DNA of 64,000 bases from Dichetophora obliterata (taxonomy: Eukaryota; Arthropoda; Insecta; Diptera; Sciomyzidae). This document shows positions 1 to 10,842 of the stretch, piece after piece (the first letter of the stretch is position 1; the number at the start of each line of letters is the position of its first letter). The notes beneath the pieces were generated by a model. That model did not search any database, had not been told where the DNA came from, and was given only the letters and a program-made list of their open reading frames with translations. Where the stretch lies: positions 81,915,130-81,979,129 of the forward strand of contig OY986436.1 of the NCBI GenBank assembly GCA_963920525.1. The letters are read 5' to 3'. Position numbers and translations under genes: made by a program.

Positions 1-244
1 ATTAATTTTTTTGACATTGTACAAAGGAAAAAAATTGTATATCTTACAAACGCATTCGTTTCATGTACCAAAGAAAATTATTAAATATTACAAATGCCTT
101 TCTACAATATAACATAAGAATGCATTCGTGTTATATTTACGAACGCGTCTGTATATTGCATGAACTTATTTGTTCTGTGAAAATTTGTTAATATTACGAA
201 TATGTTCGTGCAATATACAAACGGATTCGTAAATTCTACAAACG

Positions 245-522
245 CATTCTTATATTGTACAAAGGCATTCGTAATATTTAATAATTTCCTTTTGTAGATG
301 AAACGAATGCGTTTGTAAAATATACAAAGGCATTCGCAATATTTAATATTTTCTTTTGTAGATGAAACGAATGCGTTTGTAAAATATACAAAGGTATTCG
401 TAATATTTAATAATTTTTTTTTGTAGATGAAACGAATGCGTTTGTAAAATATACAAAGGCATTCGTAATATTTAATAATTTTCTTTGTAGATGAAACGAA
501 TGCGTTTGTAAAATATACAAAT
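245..522. repeat. 64-bp minisatellite, about four copies
   Basis: A unit beginning TTTGTAGATGAAACGAATGC recurs at 291, 355, 420 and 484, giving periods of 64, 65 and 64 bases. Each unit contains two opposed copies of a roughly 10-base motif related to ACGAATGCGTT, so it can fold on itself. The flanks (1-245 and 523-600) carry looser copies of the same motif, so the array is the ordered core of a wider degenerate region. The short open frames here are by-products of the repeat and I do not call genes. Confidence 0.9.
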
Positions 523-654
523 TATTTCTTTGTACAATGTACAAACGGTCATTTGTATTATTCACAAAGTCGTTCGTAGGCTGAAAAGAACAAAGGGCAA
601 TGTAGAATATAATTTTTGTTTTGTACATAGTACGAAGCTTTTTTTGGGTGTAAA

Positions 655-980
655 GTCTTTTCATCTAAACTGCTCAGCGTCCAGGTTTGTGATGCATAAA
701 GTAGGACGGGCATGATGAGCGCTTTATAGAGCGTGATTTTCGTTCGTCGAGAGAGGGCTCTGCTTCTCAATTGCCTACTGAGCCCAAAGTAACACCTGTT
801 GGCAAGAGTTATTCTTCGTTTGATCTCAATGCTGATGTCGTTGGTTGAGTTTATGCTGGATCCCAGATAAACGAAGTCCTTCACAACCTCGAAGGAGGTA
901 TTGTCAACGGTAACGTGGGTTCCAAGACGCTGGGACTGTTTGTTTGTTGACACCAAGTATTTCGTCTTATCTGCATTCAC
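655..980 (-). pseudogene. Non-LTR retrotransposon RT fragment
   Basis: The minus-strand translation reads KTKYLVSTN, then FVYLGSSIN, EIKRRI and LYKALIMPVLLYASQTW. This is the thumb and post-palm part of a non-LTR retrotransposon reverse transcriptase (the KTKYL, VYLG and Y-E/Q-TW motifs that follow the YADD box). The catalytic YADD motif and everything upstream are missing, and similarity ends at about 655, after which the frame runs into unrelated sequence. It is a dead 5'- and 3'-truncated scrap of about 108 codons. The clade cannot be fixed; RTE/Daphne-like or CR1-like elements are possible. Confidence 0.7.
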
Positions 981-1035
981 TGCCAGTTATTGCCAGTTAT
1001 CAATTTGTGACCTGTGACCTGTGACCTGTGACCTG
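981..1035. repeat. Short tandem repeats abutting the LINE scrap
   Basis: TGCCAGTTAT occurs twice (981-1000), and the 7-base unit TGACCTG occurs four times without change (1008-1035). Both lie at the upstream edge of the LINE fragment. Confidence 0.85.
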
Positions 1036-1168
1036 AAATATTAACGTTGAAAGTTTGTATTATTTTTAATAAGGAATCTCAGGGTTAGGAAGAGGTAGAA
1101 ATGTGAATGAGGTATCAAATGAAAGATCTGGCTGAACGGTATGATCACATTTTAGATTGGTGCCCTTC

Positions 1169-2424
1169 GACCTGAAATATGAGCTTAAAAAGAGCATTTA
1201 TTAAATAAAAACTAAACTGTAACAGATGGAAGAATATAATGTAAGAGGGAATTTTAGACATTGATAAGGTGTGTAAAAAAACTATTGCAATTTCAAGTTT
1301 TGACTTTGCAAGCAAATATCTCAGTCATTTTTTAATCGGTCTTTAATAAATTTTCTTTGTCTGAAAGATCAATTAAATGACTGGAGAAATAAGAAAAGAT
1401 TAATTTTATCCCATGAATTCAATGTTTTATATTGTTTTAAAAAAAAAAATAAGCATAAAGACTAAAGTAAAGCAAAAATACAACAACAAATGTGAGCTTG
1501 TGATATGGGAGAAAAACTAAGAAATTGACACTTCAAATCTCATCGCCTCTGTGGTGCAGTGCGCTAGTGCGCGCTTGCCTGGGTATCACAAAGATTTCTG
1601 ATGAAGCCTTTAGCAGGGCCAAAACTGCAATAAAATCAGCTAGTGATTTTTTCCTTTTCATATTGAAAAAACTTTGTTGTTGTTTCTTTGGAAGGATTCG
1701 TTAGAACAATTAATTGTTCTAACTTTGACCTAAAGCTCAATAAACGATTTTAAACTGTCAAACAACTAGAATGTGTATTTAAAATCAAATATGATTTATA
1801 CTATCAAACATTAAGAATTTGTATTTAAATCATATAAAATCAGCCTCTAAAATATTAAGATTTTGGTCAAAAAATAAAACAAACTTTTTTGTTGTAATTT
1901 TTTTTTTCTTATTACATTTTCTTTTTTCACACTCTTTCATATGGCATATCATTTATTTGCAAAAATTGCCTCATTTTGGCGCATAATTCAATAAGCACTT
2001 TGTATCATCGAAATTCATGAGAAATTCTAAAAACCCCCTATGATTTTTTTTGATGAAAATTTAATTTTTCAAAATGTTGTTTTTACATTTTTTACAAAGT
2101 TCTACAGCTCAAGAAACAATTTCTGTGCAAAAAATTTTCAAATATTTCAAACTACTCCAAAGTTATATACACAAATCTATGTTTTAAGCCATTTCGTTTT
2201 ATAGAGATAGGCGTAGAAGAAACAGTTCTTACGTGTTTCTAAACCGATTTTGATAATTTTTTAAATAAATTAAAATAGGGAGAAAGAGTTCATCGAATAT
2301 TTTTGTTACCTTTGACCTGAAATATGAGTGTTTAAAGAATATTTCTGAAGTAAAACCAAAACTATAAGAAATGGAAGAACATGGTGTAAGAGGAAATTTT
2401 AGAAATTAATACAATGTACAAAAC
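1169..2424 (+). repeat. Diverged direct repeat pair, about 112 bp
   Basis: 1169-1281 and 2314-2424 are related direct copies. Both open with GACCTGAAATATGAG and contain GGAAGAA..TGTAAGAGG.AATTTTAGA. The spacing is about 1.14 kb. No coding potential is seen in the copies or in the AT-rich sequence between them, so this is probably part of an unidentified non-coding repeat family. Confidence 0.6.
1545..1600 (+). other. Possible tRNA-derived SINE head
   Basis: GCCTCTGTGGTGCAGTGCGC resembles the 5' half of tRNA-derived insect SINEs, with a box-A-like TGGTGCAGTGC. No box B follows at the expected distance, so only a truncated head is present. The rest of 1600-3396 is AT-rich with no recognisable gene. 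Confidence 0.3.
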
Positions 2425-3396
2425 ACATTTTTCGCTATCTCTTACGGATATCCTACAATAAGCATTTTTTATGTAGATCTGTGAATATATGTTGTGATGG
2501 TGTAACTTCACAAATATTAAATATTAAATTCTGAAAATTCCCTTTATTTTGATATCAAAGTAATGTTGATGTCTCGAAAACTTTAGCTTTTCTCAGTACC
2601 CAAAAAAAGCCTATAAAAAAACAAGTATTTTTGTGTTAAAAGCCCTGGTTGTGAAAAATAACGGTGTACAAAAGTTTTTTTTGGGGTAATGTTTTTACAG
2701 ATAAAATTTTAAAAAAATTTCGGCTATTTTAATGTTAATATTATTGCGATATTTTGATGAATATTATTGCGATACTTAAGATTTTCTTAGTACAACACAT
2801 TTTCTTAAAGCAAGGCCATCGCCTCAGAATGAGAAAAAAACCAATTGAAATTTCAGAAAGTTGGTCAAATTTCGGCCACAGGCGATACTAGTAAATATAC
2901 TTTGCCTCTAATTAAAAGCATCTTACTTGTTGTAAACAAAAGCAGCTGAGTTGAAGTTTTTTAAGTAGATGTATGCCTGCATAATCAACACGAAATTATA
3001 TACGTGCAATCCACCATTTGCCACGGCTATTTTGCGTTGCGTTACGCGACCATAATTGGATCATAAGCCGATACGCTTTTTTTTTAAAAAATATCAAGGA
3101 ACAAAAACATGCGCCTTATACAAACAACGTTTGATTTTGGACCTCAAAAGAAAGGGATAAATTATTAGAGGAAGAATTGATTGGAACCATACGTGAATTA
3201 TTGATTAGGAGGAACAAACGTGAAAGGCAATTTTAATTGCTAAAAACCGAGGCTGTTATGCCTTAACCTCGATATGCATTTCCAGCCCTCCGTTGTTCCT
3301 GTCCTTTAATTCTACATTTTACACAATGTAGCTGTGGATTTTTGGTTTCAGTAATTCTTAAATGTATTACAAAAACAAAGAAAGCGAAAAGAACCA

Positions 3397-3469
3397 TGCC
3401 CGAACCCGGATTCGAACCGGGAACCTCTGAGCTGTTAGTCTAGCGCACTCTTCACTAGACTACAAAGCA
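3397..3469 (-). pseudogene. Degenerate tRNA(Val, AAC)-like sequence
   Basis: The 73-nt minus-strand sequence has a perfect B box (GGTTCGAATCC) inside a 5-bp T stem (CCCGG/CCGGG), an A-box-like TAGTCTAGTGA, and an anticodon loop CTAACAG that would read AAC (valine). The D stem, anticodon stem and acceptor stem have mismatches and several G-U pairs, so it is not a working tRNA. It could be a tRNA pseudogene or the head of a tRNA-derived SINE. Confidence 0.5.
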
Positions 3470-3471
3470 TT

Positions 3472-4142
3472 GCTGCGGAGTCGGAGTCGGCAAAAAATGC
3501 ATCGTCTCCGACTCCGGCAAACCAATCCTGAAAAAGAATTGATATTTCACATAATTTTGTAAATTTTGTTAAAAACAGTATAAAAGCAGTTTTTAATTTG
3601 GTTCACCCTGTGAAATTATCGACAAATGTTAAAAATGAACCACTACAGCTATCATGACTTAAAAGTCAGTGATAGCTTGAAACCGGAACTTAAACATTGT
3701 ATTGTATTAACGGTTAAGAAAATGGCAAAAAAAAATGTCGATAAAGTCAGCAGTTTTTGACTAATTTACAATTACATCCGATGGAAAATATTCCTTGTGT
3801 CAGTGTTCAATTAAAGATGAAAAAACAAATTGTGATGCTAAATTTAGTAGTTTTTGTGCAACGGATAAAAACGCTCCATCAAGAGCACCTTCAACGATTT
3901 CATACAGAAATATTTAAAATTTTAATTGAAAAAGACAATAATAGCACTCCAAGCAGTTTAGAACCAATCTTCACTTAAAAAATTTTTTTTGTTTTTATTT
4001 TTAATGTGCTTATATTAAAGAGTAATTTTTATAAAAGTATTTATTAAAAATTGAAAAAAAAGTTTTTTAATTATTTGGTCGGAGTCAGAGTTGCAGTCGG
4101 ATTCGGAATCGGAGTCGAGATTTTTTGGTCCGACTTCGCAGC
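3472..4142. mobile_element. Non-autonomous TIR element with GGAGTCGG repeats
   Basis: The left end reads GCTGCGGAGTCGGAGTCGG. The reverse complement of the right end reads GCTGCGAAGTCGGACC, followed by AAAAAATC at both ends and then CGACTCC-rich subterminal repeats. These form imperfect terminal inverted repeats (TIRs) of about 45 bp around 671 bp of AT-rich filler. The open frame at 3757-3978 matches nothing I recognise. No clean TSD is visible. The element lies between the tRNA-like relic and the Harbinger transposase fragment. Confidence 0.5.
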
Positions 4143-4844
4143 TATTTTACAAAGGCCGACAATTATTCAAATTGTTCAGACATTCAGACAGAGATATGTT
4201 CAATAAGCGTCTTTTAAGTTCAAGGATGACCATTGAAAACACTTTCGGTGTTTTAACCTCACGTTGGAGGGTATTGCTTGATCCACTCAACATGAATAGG
4301 GTGAATCTATTGTTAAAGCTACTGTTCAGGGTTCGGACTTGAAAATTCGTAAATCGCAGTAAATTAAAAAAAACGCAGTAAAACGAATTTTTTCGCAGTA
4401 GTTTTTTTTTGTTTTTGTTTTTATTTACAATCATGTACGTACATTTACTTTTAATAACATAGTAACACTTGCTATACAGCGTATATTGCAAAAAGGCCAA
4501 AATTAATTTCATTTTGATCATTCATGATTTATCTATTCATTTTGATTTTTCGTTAAATGCTTACTTAAAAACAAAGCAAATATCTTATTTCAATAAATTT
4601 TTAGTTCAGTTGAAAATTCATTCAATAGCTTAAAATAAAATCAGTTTTTCTGCACTCATGTAAAGTTTTACTTTTACCTTATGTGCTTATGTGCAAGTGG
4701 CGGATACGCGTTATTGCACGCCCAACGACGATATACATACAAATAAATTCTAGTAAAGCGAGCGTATATTGGTTATATATCAATTTATTCACTTAGTAAA
4801 ATGAAGTCATGTGTGACTTCACAAATATGCTGTACATACATTTT

Positions 4845-5165
4845 TGTAATGGGTCAATAATCTATGTACTAGGTACATCGGAATTCTACTCTTTACATAC
4901 ACAAATTTTTTTATTTTATGTAATGAGTCCATAATCTTGATACTACGTACATCGGAACTGTACTCATTGCATACAATTATTTATTAATTTATGTAATTAT
5001 TTTTTATTTATGTAATAATCTATCTATTCATTACAAAAAGTTAATATTTATGTAATAGGTCCATTATTTATGTACTCACTACATACATATATTTAATATT
5101 TTATGTAATTGGTCAATAATCTATGTTTTACATACATAGGAACTGTACTCATTACATAAAATTAT
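4845..5165. repeat. Degenerate tandem repeats inside hAT-1
   Basis: A unit containing ATGTAAT(G/T)(A/G)GTC.ATAATCT and then ACATCGGAACTGTACTCATT recurs imperfectly at about 4848, 4918 and 5101, with a partial copy near 5040. Copies share short stretches but differ by indels. It is probably an old internal minisatellite of the element. Confidence 0.55.
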
Positions 5166-5842
5166 TAACAATAACTTTTTAATTAGCATAGTGTGAATGT
5201 ACCCACCACGTACATCTAGCTATTCATTCACGACACATAATTTTGTGATGAGTACATAAAACTCTTTATTGATTACATGCAGTAGGGGAAAGTCTCCAGT
5301 TTTATACATGCTCCGGTTGTGGACACCCCAATCTATCTTTTAACAGTTGACAGATGCGGGGAAACTGATTAATATCAAACTTGTAGTTTGGCAGCACATA
5401 TAATCTGAGCAAATACCAATGCGTAAACACGCATATGGTTTCTTGTTGCGAGCAAACAAAAAAAAAAACCTTAAACATTTTGAAGCGTTTCTAATATTTT
5501 TCATTTTCAAAGTGCGATAAATCGAAGCAAAACCTCGGAAAGAAGTGAGTGTTACACTTTGTGATGCAAAATATTTATTGCACTTTCAATATGTGATGTG
5601 ATATCAAATTCTAGTGAAATGTTTGTGCTGTTAGTTTGCTGAACAAACAAAAAATGGCTACCATTTCCAGTTGTGGTCACCTTCGTGCTCGTGTACCCCG
5701 TTATGGACACCCTTGTTTTTTGTGTTTAAAGAGCGTGTTTAGCTTGTCCATAACCAGGTAGGCGCACTAGAAACACGCTCTCTACGACAAACAAAACAAT
5801 AACAAATGCGTAACTATAATGTCAAAATATATTTTGTTAATT

Positions 5843-6027
5843 CCATGGTAGAAGGATAGAGGTATATGCAGCGCTGACTGTGCTCTCTTTCCATACTGCC
5901 ATGTCTGTCAAATTTAGCTGTGTGGCGAATGGAAACAAGAGAAAATAAAGAAAAAGTTTTGCTTCGTTTTGACAATTCCGGCAGTATGCTCTCATCTGGT
6001 GCATATACCTGTATTCTTCTACCATGG
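5843..6027. mobile_element. 185-bp MITE nested in hAT-1
   Basis: The left end CCATGGTAGAAGGATAGAGG pairs with the right end, whose reverse complement reads CCATGGTAGAAGAATACAGG. The TIRs continue for about 58 bp, leaving a short loop. Flanks are TTAATT at 5837-5842 and 6028-6033. The TSD is therefore TTAATT, or TTAA if two bases belong to one end. No open frame of its own. The superfamily is uncertain. Confidence 0.85.
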
Positions 6028-7047
6028 TTAATTCAAAGCAGCCGTACATAGCGACACAAATAAATTGGTTACTGAACAATCTACCTAGTAGCCAAATAAA
6101 AATTTTATTAAAAGATAACATTATTTGCTTATACTATTTATTCTGTATCATAACTAAAAATACAGCTAATTTTATTAAATTTTTAAGGATTTTTTATAGT
6201 TTTTCTTATATTTTTACACACAAAATCTGGGTACTCTATTGATTTATACGGTTACAAGTAAATTATACATTCCTATGGCTGAACGAGTGAAAGTCAAATG
6301 TAAAAAGTGACATTATAGCTGTGCATCTACCTGATTATTCTGCTTGTCGGTAAGTTAAAAAAAAAATTCAATCACAGTCGTTAAAAGCAAATCAGTTCTG
6401 AATTCGCTCAAGAAACCTTATGTTAAACTAAAAATATTTTATTTTGCTGCAATGACAGCTTCATCTAACAAATTACTTTCTTCTGTTTGAACGCTAAGAC
6501 CACAGTATACAGATGTAATGGACTCCTGAAACTCTACATTTTTATTCAATATCAATGCTTACATTTTCCAAAAATTACCATAGAAGTGTTTGTTGCGAAT
6601 AAATCGCAGTAGATTTGAAAAAACCGCAGTAGATCTACTGCAGTTGCAGTAAAGTCCGAACACTGCTACTGTTGTATTGCACAACTTTGTCAAAATGAGA
6701 GATGAAAGCTATTGTCCTCCTGACTATTCAAACTCAATATGCGGAGATAAAGTTGTACATGGTTTGTGGAGACAAAATGCAGAGCACTTGGGTAAAGCGA
6801 CACCATCCATTTCTTACAACGCTTCTAAACAAGCATTTCAGCTAAGGGACCAATTGAAAGATTATTTAATAAAGTAGTTTATTTTAAATTGGTTTTGATT
6901 GGAAAAAGAAAAAAATCGTCATGTATATCGATGATTCCATATCAATTCGACTAATTTTGAGCAAAATCTGACCTTTGTGTGTCCATTTTTTTTTAAATTT
7001 GTAGGTTAGTATATGTTTTGTGGAGTTTGTGACGTCAGAGATAGTAT

Positions 7048-7118
7048 GACGCTTATAGGCGTCGCCGGTTTATGGAACGAAATTTCGTTGTATAAACCGC
7101 AGGACGCACATATGCGTC
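7048..7118. repeat. piggyBac element end: paired palindromes (left)
   Basis: Two near-perfect 16-bp palindromes, GACGCTTATAGGCGTC (7048-7063) and GACGCACATATGCGTC (7103-7118), are separated by a region that itself can pair (CGGTTTATGG...TATAAACCGC). A related pair lies at 9263-9318, so the two sets bracket the transposase gene and are probably subterminal binding sites. No TTAA directly adjoins this side. Confidence 0.7.
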
Positions 7119-7324
7119 ACTAAAATAGTGTAAACTAAATAAAACTAAGCGAAAAGAAATGTTGTTATTGCACTTTATTTATTTTCATACATATTCCTTT
7201 TCAATATAAACTAAAAAAAATAACAATTCATTCAAAAATAACACACAAAAAATTCTGAAAAAATAACACTGAAAAATTAAATAATTGCAAAAAAAAAAAA
7301 ACAAAAAATTAAGAATAATGTTAA

Positions 7325-9037
7325 TTATTCCGTTGAATTGTGCCAAAATTTAAAACATGGTTCTACACATAAAACGATAGGCTTACCCCTGGTATCTATA
7401 CATTTTTCACAAATAAAATTGGTATCAGTCCTTTTTTTCTGCTTTGAACATTGTCGACACCTTTTACGGTTTTTAGTACGGATTGCATAGTGTTGCAAAT
7501 TTCTTTCCTTTGTACTTTTTTTTTTCTGTGAGTTAGAAGAATCCAGTCTGGAGGAATACGATTCATCTGAAGCATTCTGTGAATTCAATAAAGATATTGC
7601 AAGCAATTCACGAAAACTAAGATATGATGTTTTACTTCCTTTATGTTTATTGAATAACCAATTGCTGTTCCATACTGAAATATCAAGTATATGGAAGAAA
7701 ACTTTTATGTACCATCGCAAACTCTTTCTCGGTGTGAAGTAATAAGATGTCATATGGTCGTTTCGGTTTACACCTGACATGTGTTGAATATAATCTGCAA
7801 CCATTATGGGTTTTTGTGATGTAATTCCTCTTTTATTTATGTATTCAGTCATTCCAGCTTTATGCAAAGATGATATCATTAAGACATCGCATTTATCTTT
7901 CCATTTCTGCACAGTTATATTATTTTTTCGTCTCCAAATAGTTTCATTCTTCTTTAGCTTTTTGGTAACTACGTCGCTTGGATTTTGCTTTCGGTTGGCC
8001 CTCAAGGTTCCACATACATGTGTCCGTTGCTCAAAAAGATGTTCTGTCAAAATAACACTATTGTAATAGTTATCCATGTACAATATGTGACCTTTTTCAA
8101 CGTAATCTTTCATTATCTCTTCAATAACACCAAAAGCATGACCTTCGGCTCGAGGTTGCACAGAGTTCTGACCACTATAAATCAACATATTTAGAAGGAA
8201 CCCATCGGGTGTACAAAGTTCATAGAATTTAATTCCATATTTATGCCTTTTATTGGGAATGAACTGCCGAAAAGCTAGCCTTCCACGCCACAGCATCATT
8301 GCTTCAGCAAGTGCTAGGTGCTGTCCAGGATAGTACACTTTTTTTATGTTGGCAAGTATATGGTCAGAAACATTCGATATTTTATGAAGTCTATGAGTTG
8401 TGTCATTTGTCTCGCTATTATAAAAACACAAGCACCTCAGAATATTTTCAAAACGATTTCTGCTCATAATTTTTCCAAAAATTGGATGGTGATACATTTA
8501 ATTTTTACTCCAATAATGTCGTAAATTTGGCATATGGACATTTCCCATTATAATACACAATCCAAGAAATCGCTTAAATTCTGGTATAAATAATTGTTTC
8601 CAGTTTAACAAATTTTATTTCGGCTTTAGGTTTCCAGATTGTAAATGGGTTGCGGCCTGTAAGTTGACCCATTCTGCTATTTCTGAAAGCAAAATTTCAT
8701 CAAAAAATAATGAGAAAATATTTTCTGCAGTCACACTACTATCTAATGGTACTTTTATTCCTTCTTGACCAATAAATTCGAAAACATCTAGTTCAAAATC
8801 TTAATCATTTCAATCTTCATCATTTTCAGTTTCATTGTTATCTATTAGTTCTCTATCACCATCTTCCATTATTTCTAAGTCTCCTTCATCAATTGATAAC
8901 GATTCATCACTAGTACTTCCCTGATTTGAGCAAAAATATTCACTACCTGTGTCAGAAAATGGTTCAGGTGTACTGCTTTCATCGCGTTCATTTATAATTT
9001 CATTTATTGCAGATTCCGTTAATTTTTTTGCACCCAT
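7325..9037 (-). pseudogene. piggyBac-type transposase, inactivated
   Basis: One uninterrupted minus-strand frame runs from ATG at 9037 to the stop at 7325 (about 570 codons) with four in-frame stops (8810-8812, 8801-8803, 8615-8617, 8498-8500) and no frameshift. The N-terminus is acidic. The middle has PEFKRFLGLCIIMGN and HPIFGKIMSRNRFENILRCL, and the tail carries a cysteine-rich CxxC...CxxC...LCxxxCFxxWH zinc-binding domain, as in piggyBac transposases (DDE_Tnp_1_7). Of the three catalytic aspartates only the one in LYMDNYYNS remains. The first (usual IDEAM) reads LAEAM and the third (usual GVDxxD) reads GVNRND. The enzyme would cut and paste DNA at TTAA sites; this copy cannot. Confidence 0.9.
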
Positions 9038-9262
9038 AACTACGGAAAATAAACAAAATTTACTTCGTATAACATTTTTCTTCAGAATGATAGTAATAAT
9101 TTTCTTACCTTTATCGTAAAATGTACCTGATGGGAATAAAACAATAAACCAAAACCAAACACAGAAAATAACAGCTTGGTACTTCCCCTAAACCGAAAAA
9201 AAAACAATAGAATCTGTAGACCAATTTAGAAGCTATAATAAATTAAGTACAGTACAAATTGC

Positions 9263-9339
9263 GACGCTTATAAGCGTCCTCGGTTTGTGGGAAAAACCGT
9301 ATGACGCATATATGCGTCGTGTGGTCGTCAACGCGTTAA
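9263..9339. repeat. piggyBac element end: paired palindromes (right) and TTAA
   Basis: Perfect palindromes GACGCTTATAAGCGTC (9263-9278) and GACGCATATATGCGTC (9303-9318) are followed by GTCAACGCG and a TTAA at 9336-9339, the family's target site. The pair has the same left-to-right order as the left pair, so the ends look like direct repeats of palindromes rather than simple inverted repeats. Confidence 0.65.
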
Positions 9340-9342
9340 ATA

Positions 9343-9578
9343 GATGTAGTTTTAAAACCGTAAGTTGTACAGAAAACAATTGTATTTATATTTTAATGAT
9401 CTTTAATTTGTCTTTTTGGTGGTATATTTTGCTCAGGTTAAAAAATTTCAGGTTAAAAAAAGAAGAATTTTTTATAAAAATGCTACAAAAAATATACCAC
9501 TAAAAAGACAAATTCAAGATCTTTAAAATATATATATACACTTGTTTTCTGTACAACTTACGGTTTCCAAACTACATC
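9343..9578. mobile_element. Palindromic Tc1/mariner-type MITE, TA target site
   Basis: GATGTAGTTTTAAAACCGTA at the left matches the reverse complement of the right end (GATGTAGTTTGGAAACCGTA). The arms are about 100 bp and extend through GTACAGAAAACAA and the GTCTTTTTGGTGGTATATTT segment. The element is flanked by TA at 9341-9342 and 9579-9580. It sits against the presumed piggyBac right end. The open frames here read through the hairpin and are not genes. Confidence 0.8.
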
Positions 9579-10290
9579 TACTTGAATATATTAGCTTATT
9601 TTATTTTTTAAAATTGTTTGATATTTTTCACAGTGTATATCTTTAAAACAAAATTTTAGATCCAAAAAAAGTATGCAGATACAATACTTTTCAGGAGAAC
9701 TATCAACATAGATAGTTTCAAAATTTTAAAAAATAGTAATGTCAGAAACGTGGGTGCTTTGACATGGAATTACCGATATATAATTTATAATCTATGTATA
9801 GAATTTATTATTAATTAATATGTTTTGAAAAAACCTATATTTTATTCAATGTTTGCTAAAAAAGTGGGTCGAAATTTGTTATGTTGTAAAAATTAATTAA
9901 ACTGAAAATTATTTGTATGTCCTTTCATATGAAGTAAAAGTTTTGGTATACAATTGTTTTTATAAAACAACTAAATTAAAAAATTGTTTTTTCATTCTTG
10001 CAAGGGTCCTTTGTTCTTGTGACGGTTTTTTTTAAATCTACATCTTCAAAAATAATCTATTTAAAGGTTTATCTTTTTATCTCTTACCAATCCAAAGTTA
10101 GAACAGCAAATCTTCAGAAATCTCATCTAATCATTTTCAACACTTTTAACAAAAGATTACTTTTAGCAATCTTTTTATTCAATCATTTAAACATAAGTTA
10201 AATAGGAAGTATAACCATACTTAAGTCTTGCAAAAACATAAAAAATAACTGGGAACATAAAAAATAACAAATATATTTTGAAAGATTGCT
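9579..10290. other. AT-rich stretch, nothing recognised
   Basis: Only AT-rich sequence and short chance frames are seen between the MITE and the MADF relic. Confidence 0.6.
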
Positions 10291-10842
10291 CTAAAATGCA
10301 TCATTTCTTTCCAACTCTTTATTGACTTTCTCACTGCATAATGCAATTATGTCTAATTTAATTGTACCTTGTGCTTTGTCTTCTACTTTCGTTAGAATTG
10401 TGGCCAAATACTTATAGAAAGCCTCTTTGCGTGACACCCGTGAAAATTTATCTTCCACACAGCGTGTCAAACTTATCATGCGCAGCTTCATTTGCCTTTC
10501 TTTTTTTAGCTTTTGATGAAGGCATAATGTGCTCATCTGGCAAAGGCTGTGCACATAAAACTTCTTGAGACGATTCTTCGAATAAAGGAAGCTCTTCAGT
10601 TTCATAAAATGAGCACGATTCATCGTCCAATTGGAGCAACATGAACTCTCATAAATTCCATAAATCCTTAGCAGCTACAAAGTAGTCTGTGAAAATTTAC
10701 CTGAACACTTAGTTGCCGCTGCAACTGCGGACCATGCTTTTTCACGTTGAATTTTGTTTTTGTAGGCCCAGTCTCTCTTGTTAAAAATGTATGGAAATTT
10801 ATATATTTCGTTTATCAATTCTTCCTCAAATATATTGCCGCG
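10291..10842 (-). pseudogene. MADF-domain protein relic
   Basis: On the minus strand, about 10842-10705 encodes EEELINEIYKFPYIF, DWAYKNKIQREKAWSAVA and ATKCS, matching the first two helices of an MADF (Myb/SANT-like) DNA-binding domain (LI..V...P.LW..., Y..K..R..AW..IA). A GTAAAT follows at the usual intron site, but the third helix (C..RW..LRD) is missing. A second block (about 10642-10291, with one frameshift near 10450-10500) has an acidic linker, a basic KAKKRK patch and a C-terminal EAFYKYLATILTKV segment resembling a BESS motif. MADF proteins are either transcriptional regulators or the DNA-binding partner proteins of some Harbinger elements; I cannot tell which gave rise to this relic. 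Confidence 0.6.

Larger units (their letters stand above)
4327..6665. mobile_element. hAT-type non-autonomous element, 2339 bp (hAT-1)
   Basis: The ends are CAGGGTTCGGACTT and, reverse-complemented from the right, CAGTGTTCGGACTT. They are flanked by a perfect 8-bp TSD, CTACTGTT, at 4319-4326 and 6666-6673. CAG...CTG termini with an 8-bp TSD are diagnostic of the hAT superfamily. Subterminal CGCAGTA motifs repeat at both ends, as is usual for hAT transposase binding. No hAT transposase frame is found. A 185-bp MITE is nested within. Confidence 0.9.
4143..6877 (+). pseudogene. PIF/Harbinger transposase A, split by a hAT insertion
   Basis: The first part (4143-4326) encodes FNKRLLSSRMTIENTFGVL followed by SRWRVLLDP, the signature of the C-terminal DDE_Tnp_4 region of PIF/Harbinger transposases. 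The second part (6666-6877) encodes TVVLHNFVKMRDESYCPP, the C-terminal LHNF motif and tail of the same protein, ending in a stop at 6875-6877. Between them sits a 2.34-kb hAT with an 8-bp TSD. Removing it brings the parts together, but a one-base shift remains just before the insertion. The first two catalytic acidic residues are absent, so this is a truncated pseudogene. In the family this protein cuts and joins transposon ends with a Myb/SANT partner, and no partner gene is visible nearby. Confidence 0.8.

Noticed and set aside
5295..5770. Repeated GTTGTGGACACCCC-type phrases as a regulatory cluster
   Set aside because: Only two or three weak matches within a non-autonomous transposon; no support for function.
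4143..6877. Working Harbinger transposase after removal of hAT-1
   Set aside because: A one-base shift remains and the catalytic N-terminal region is absent.
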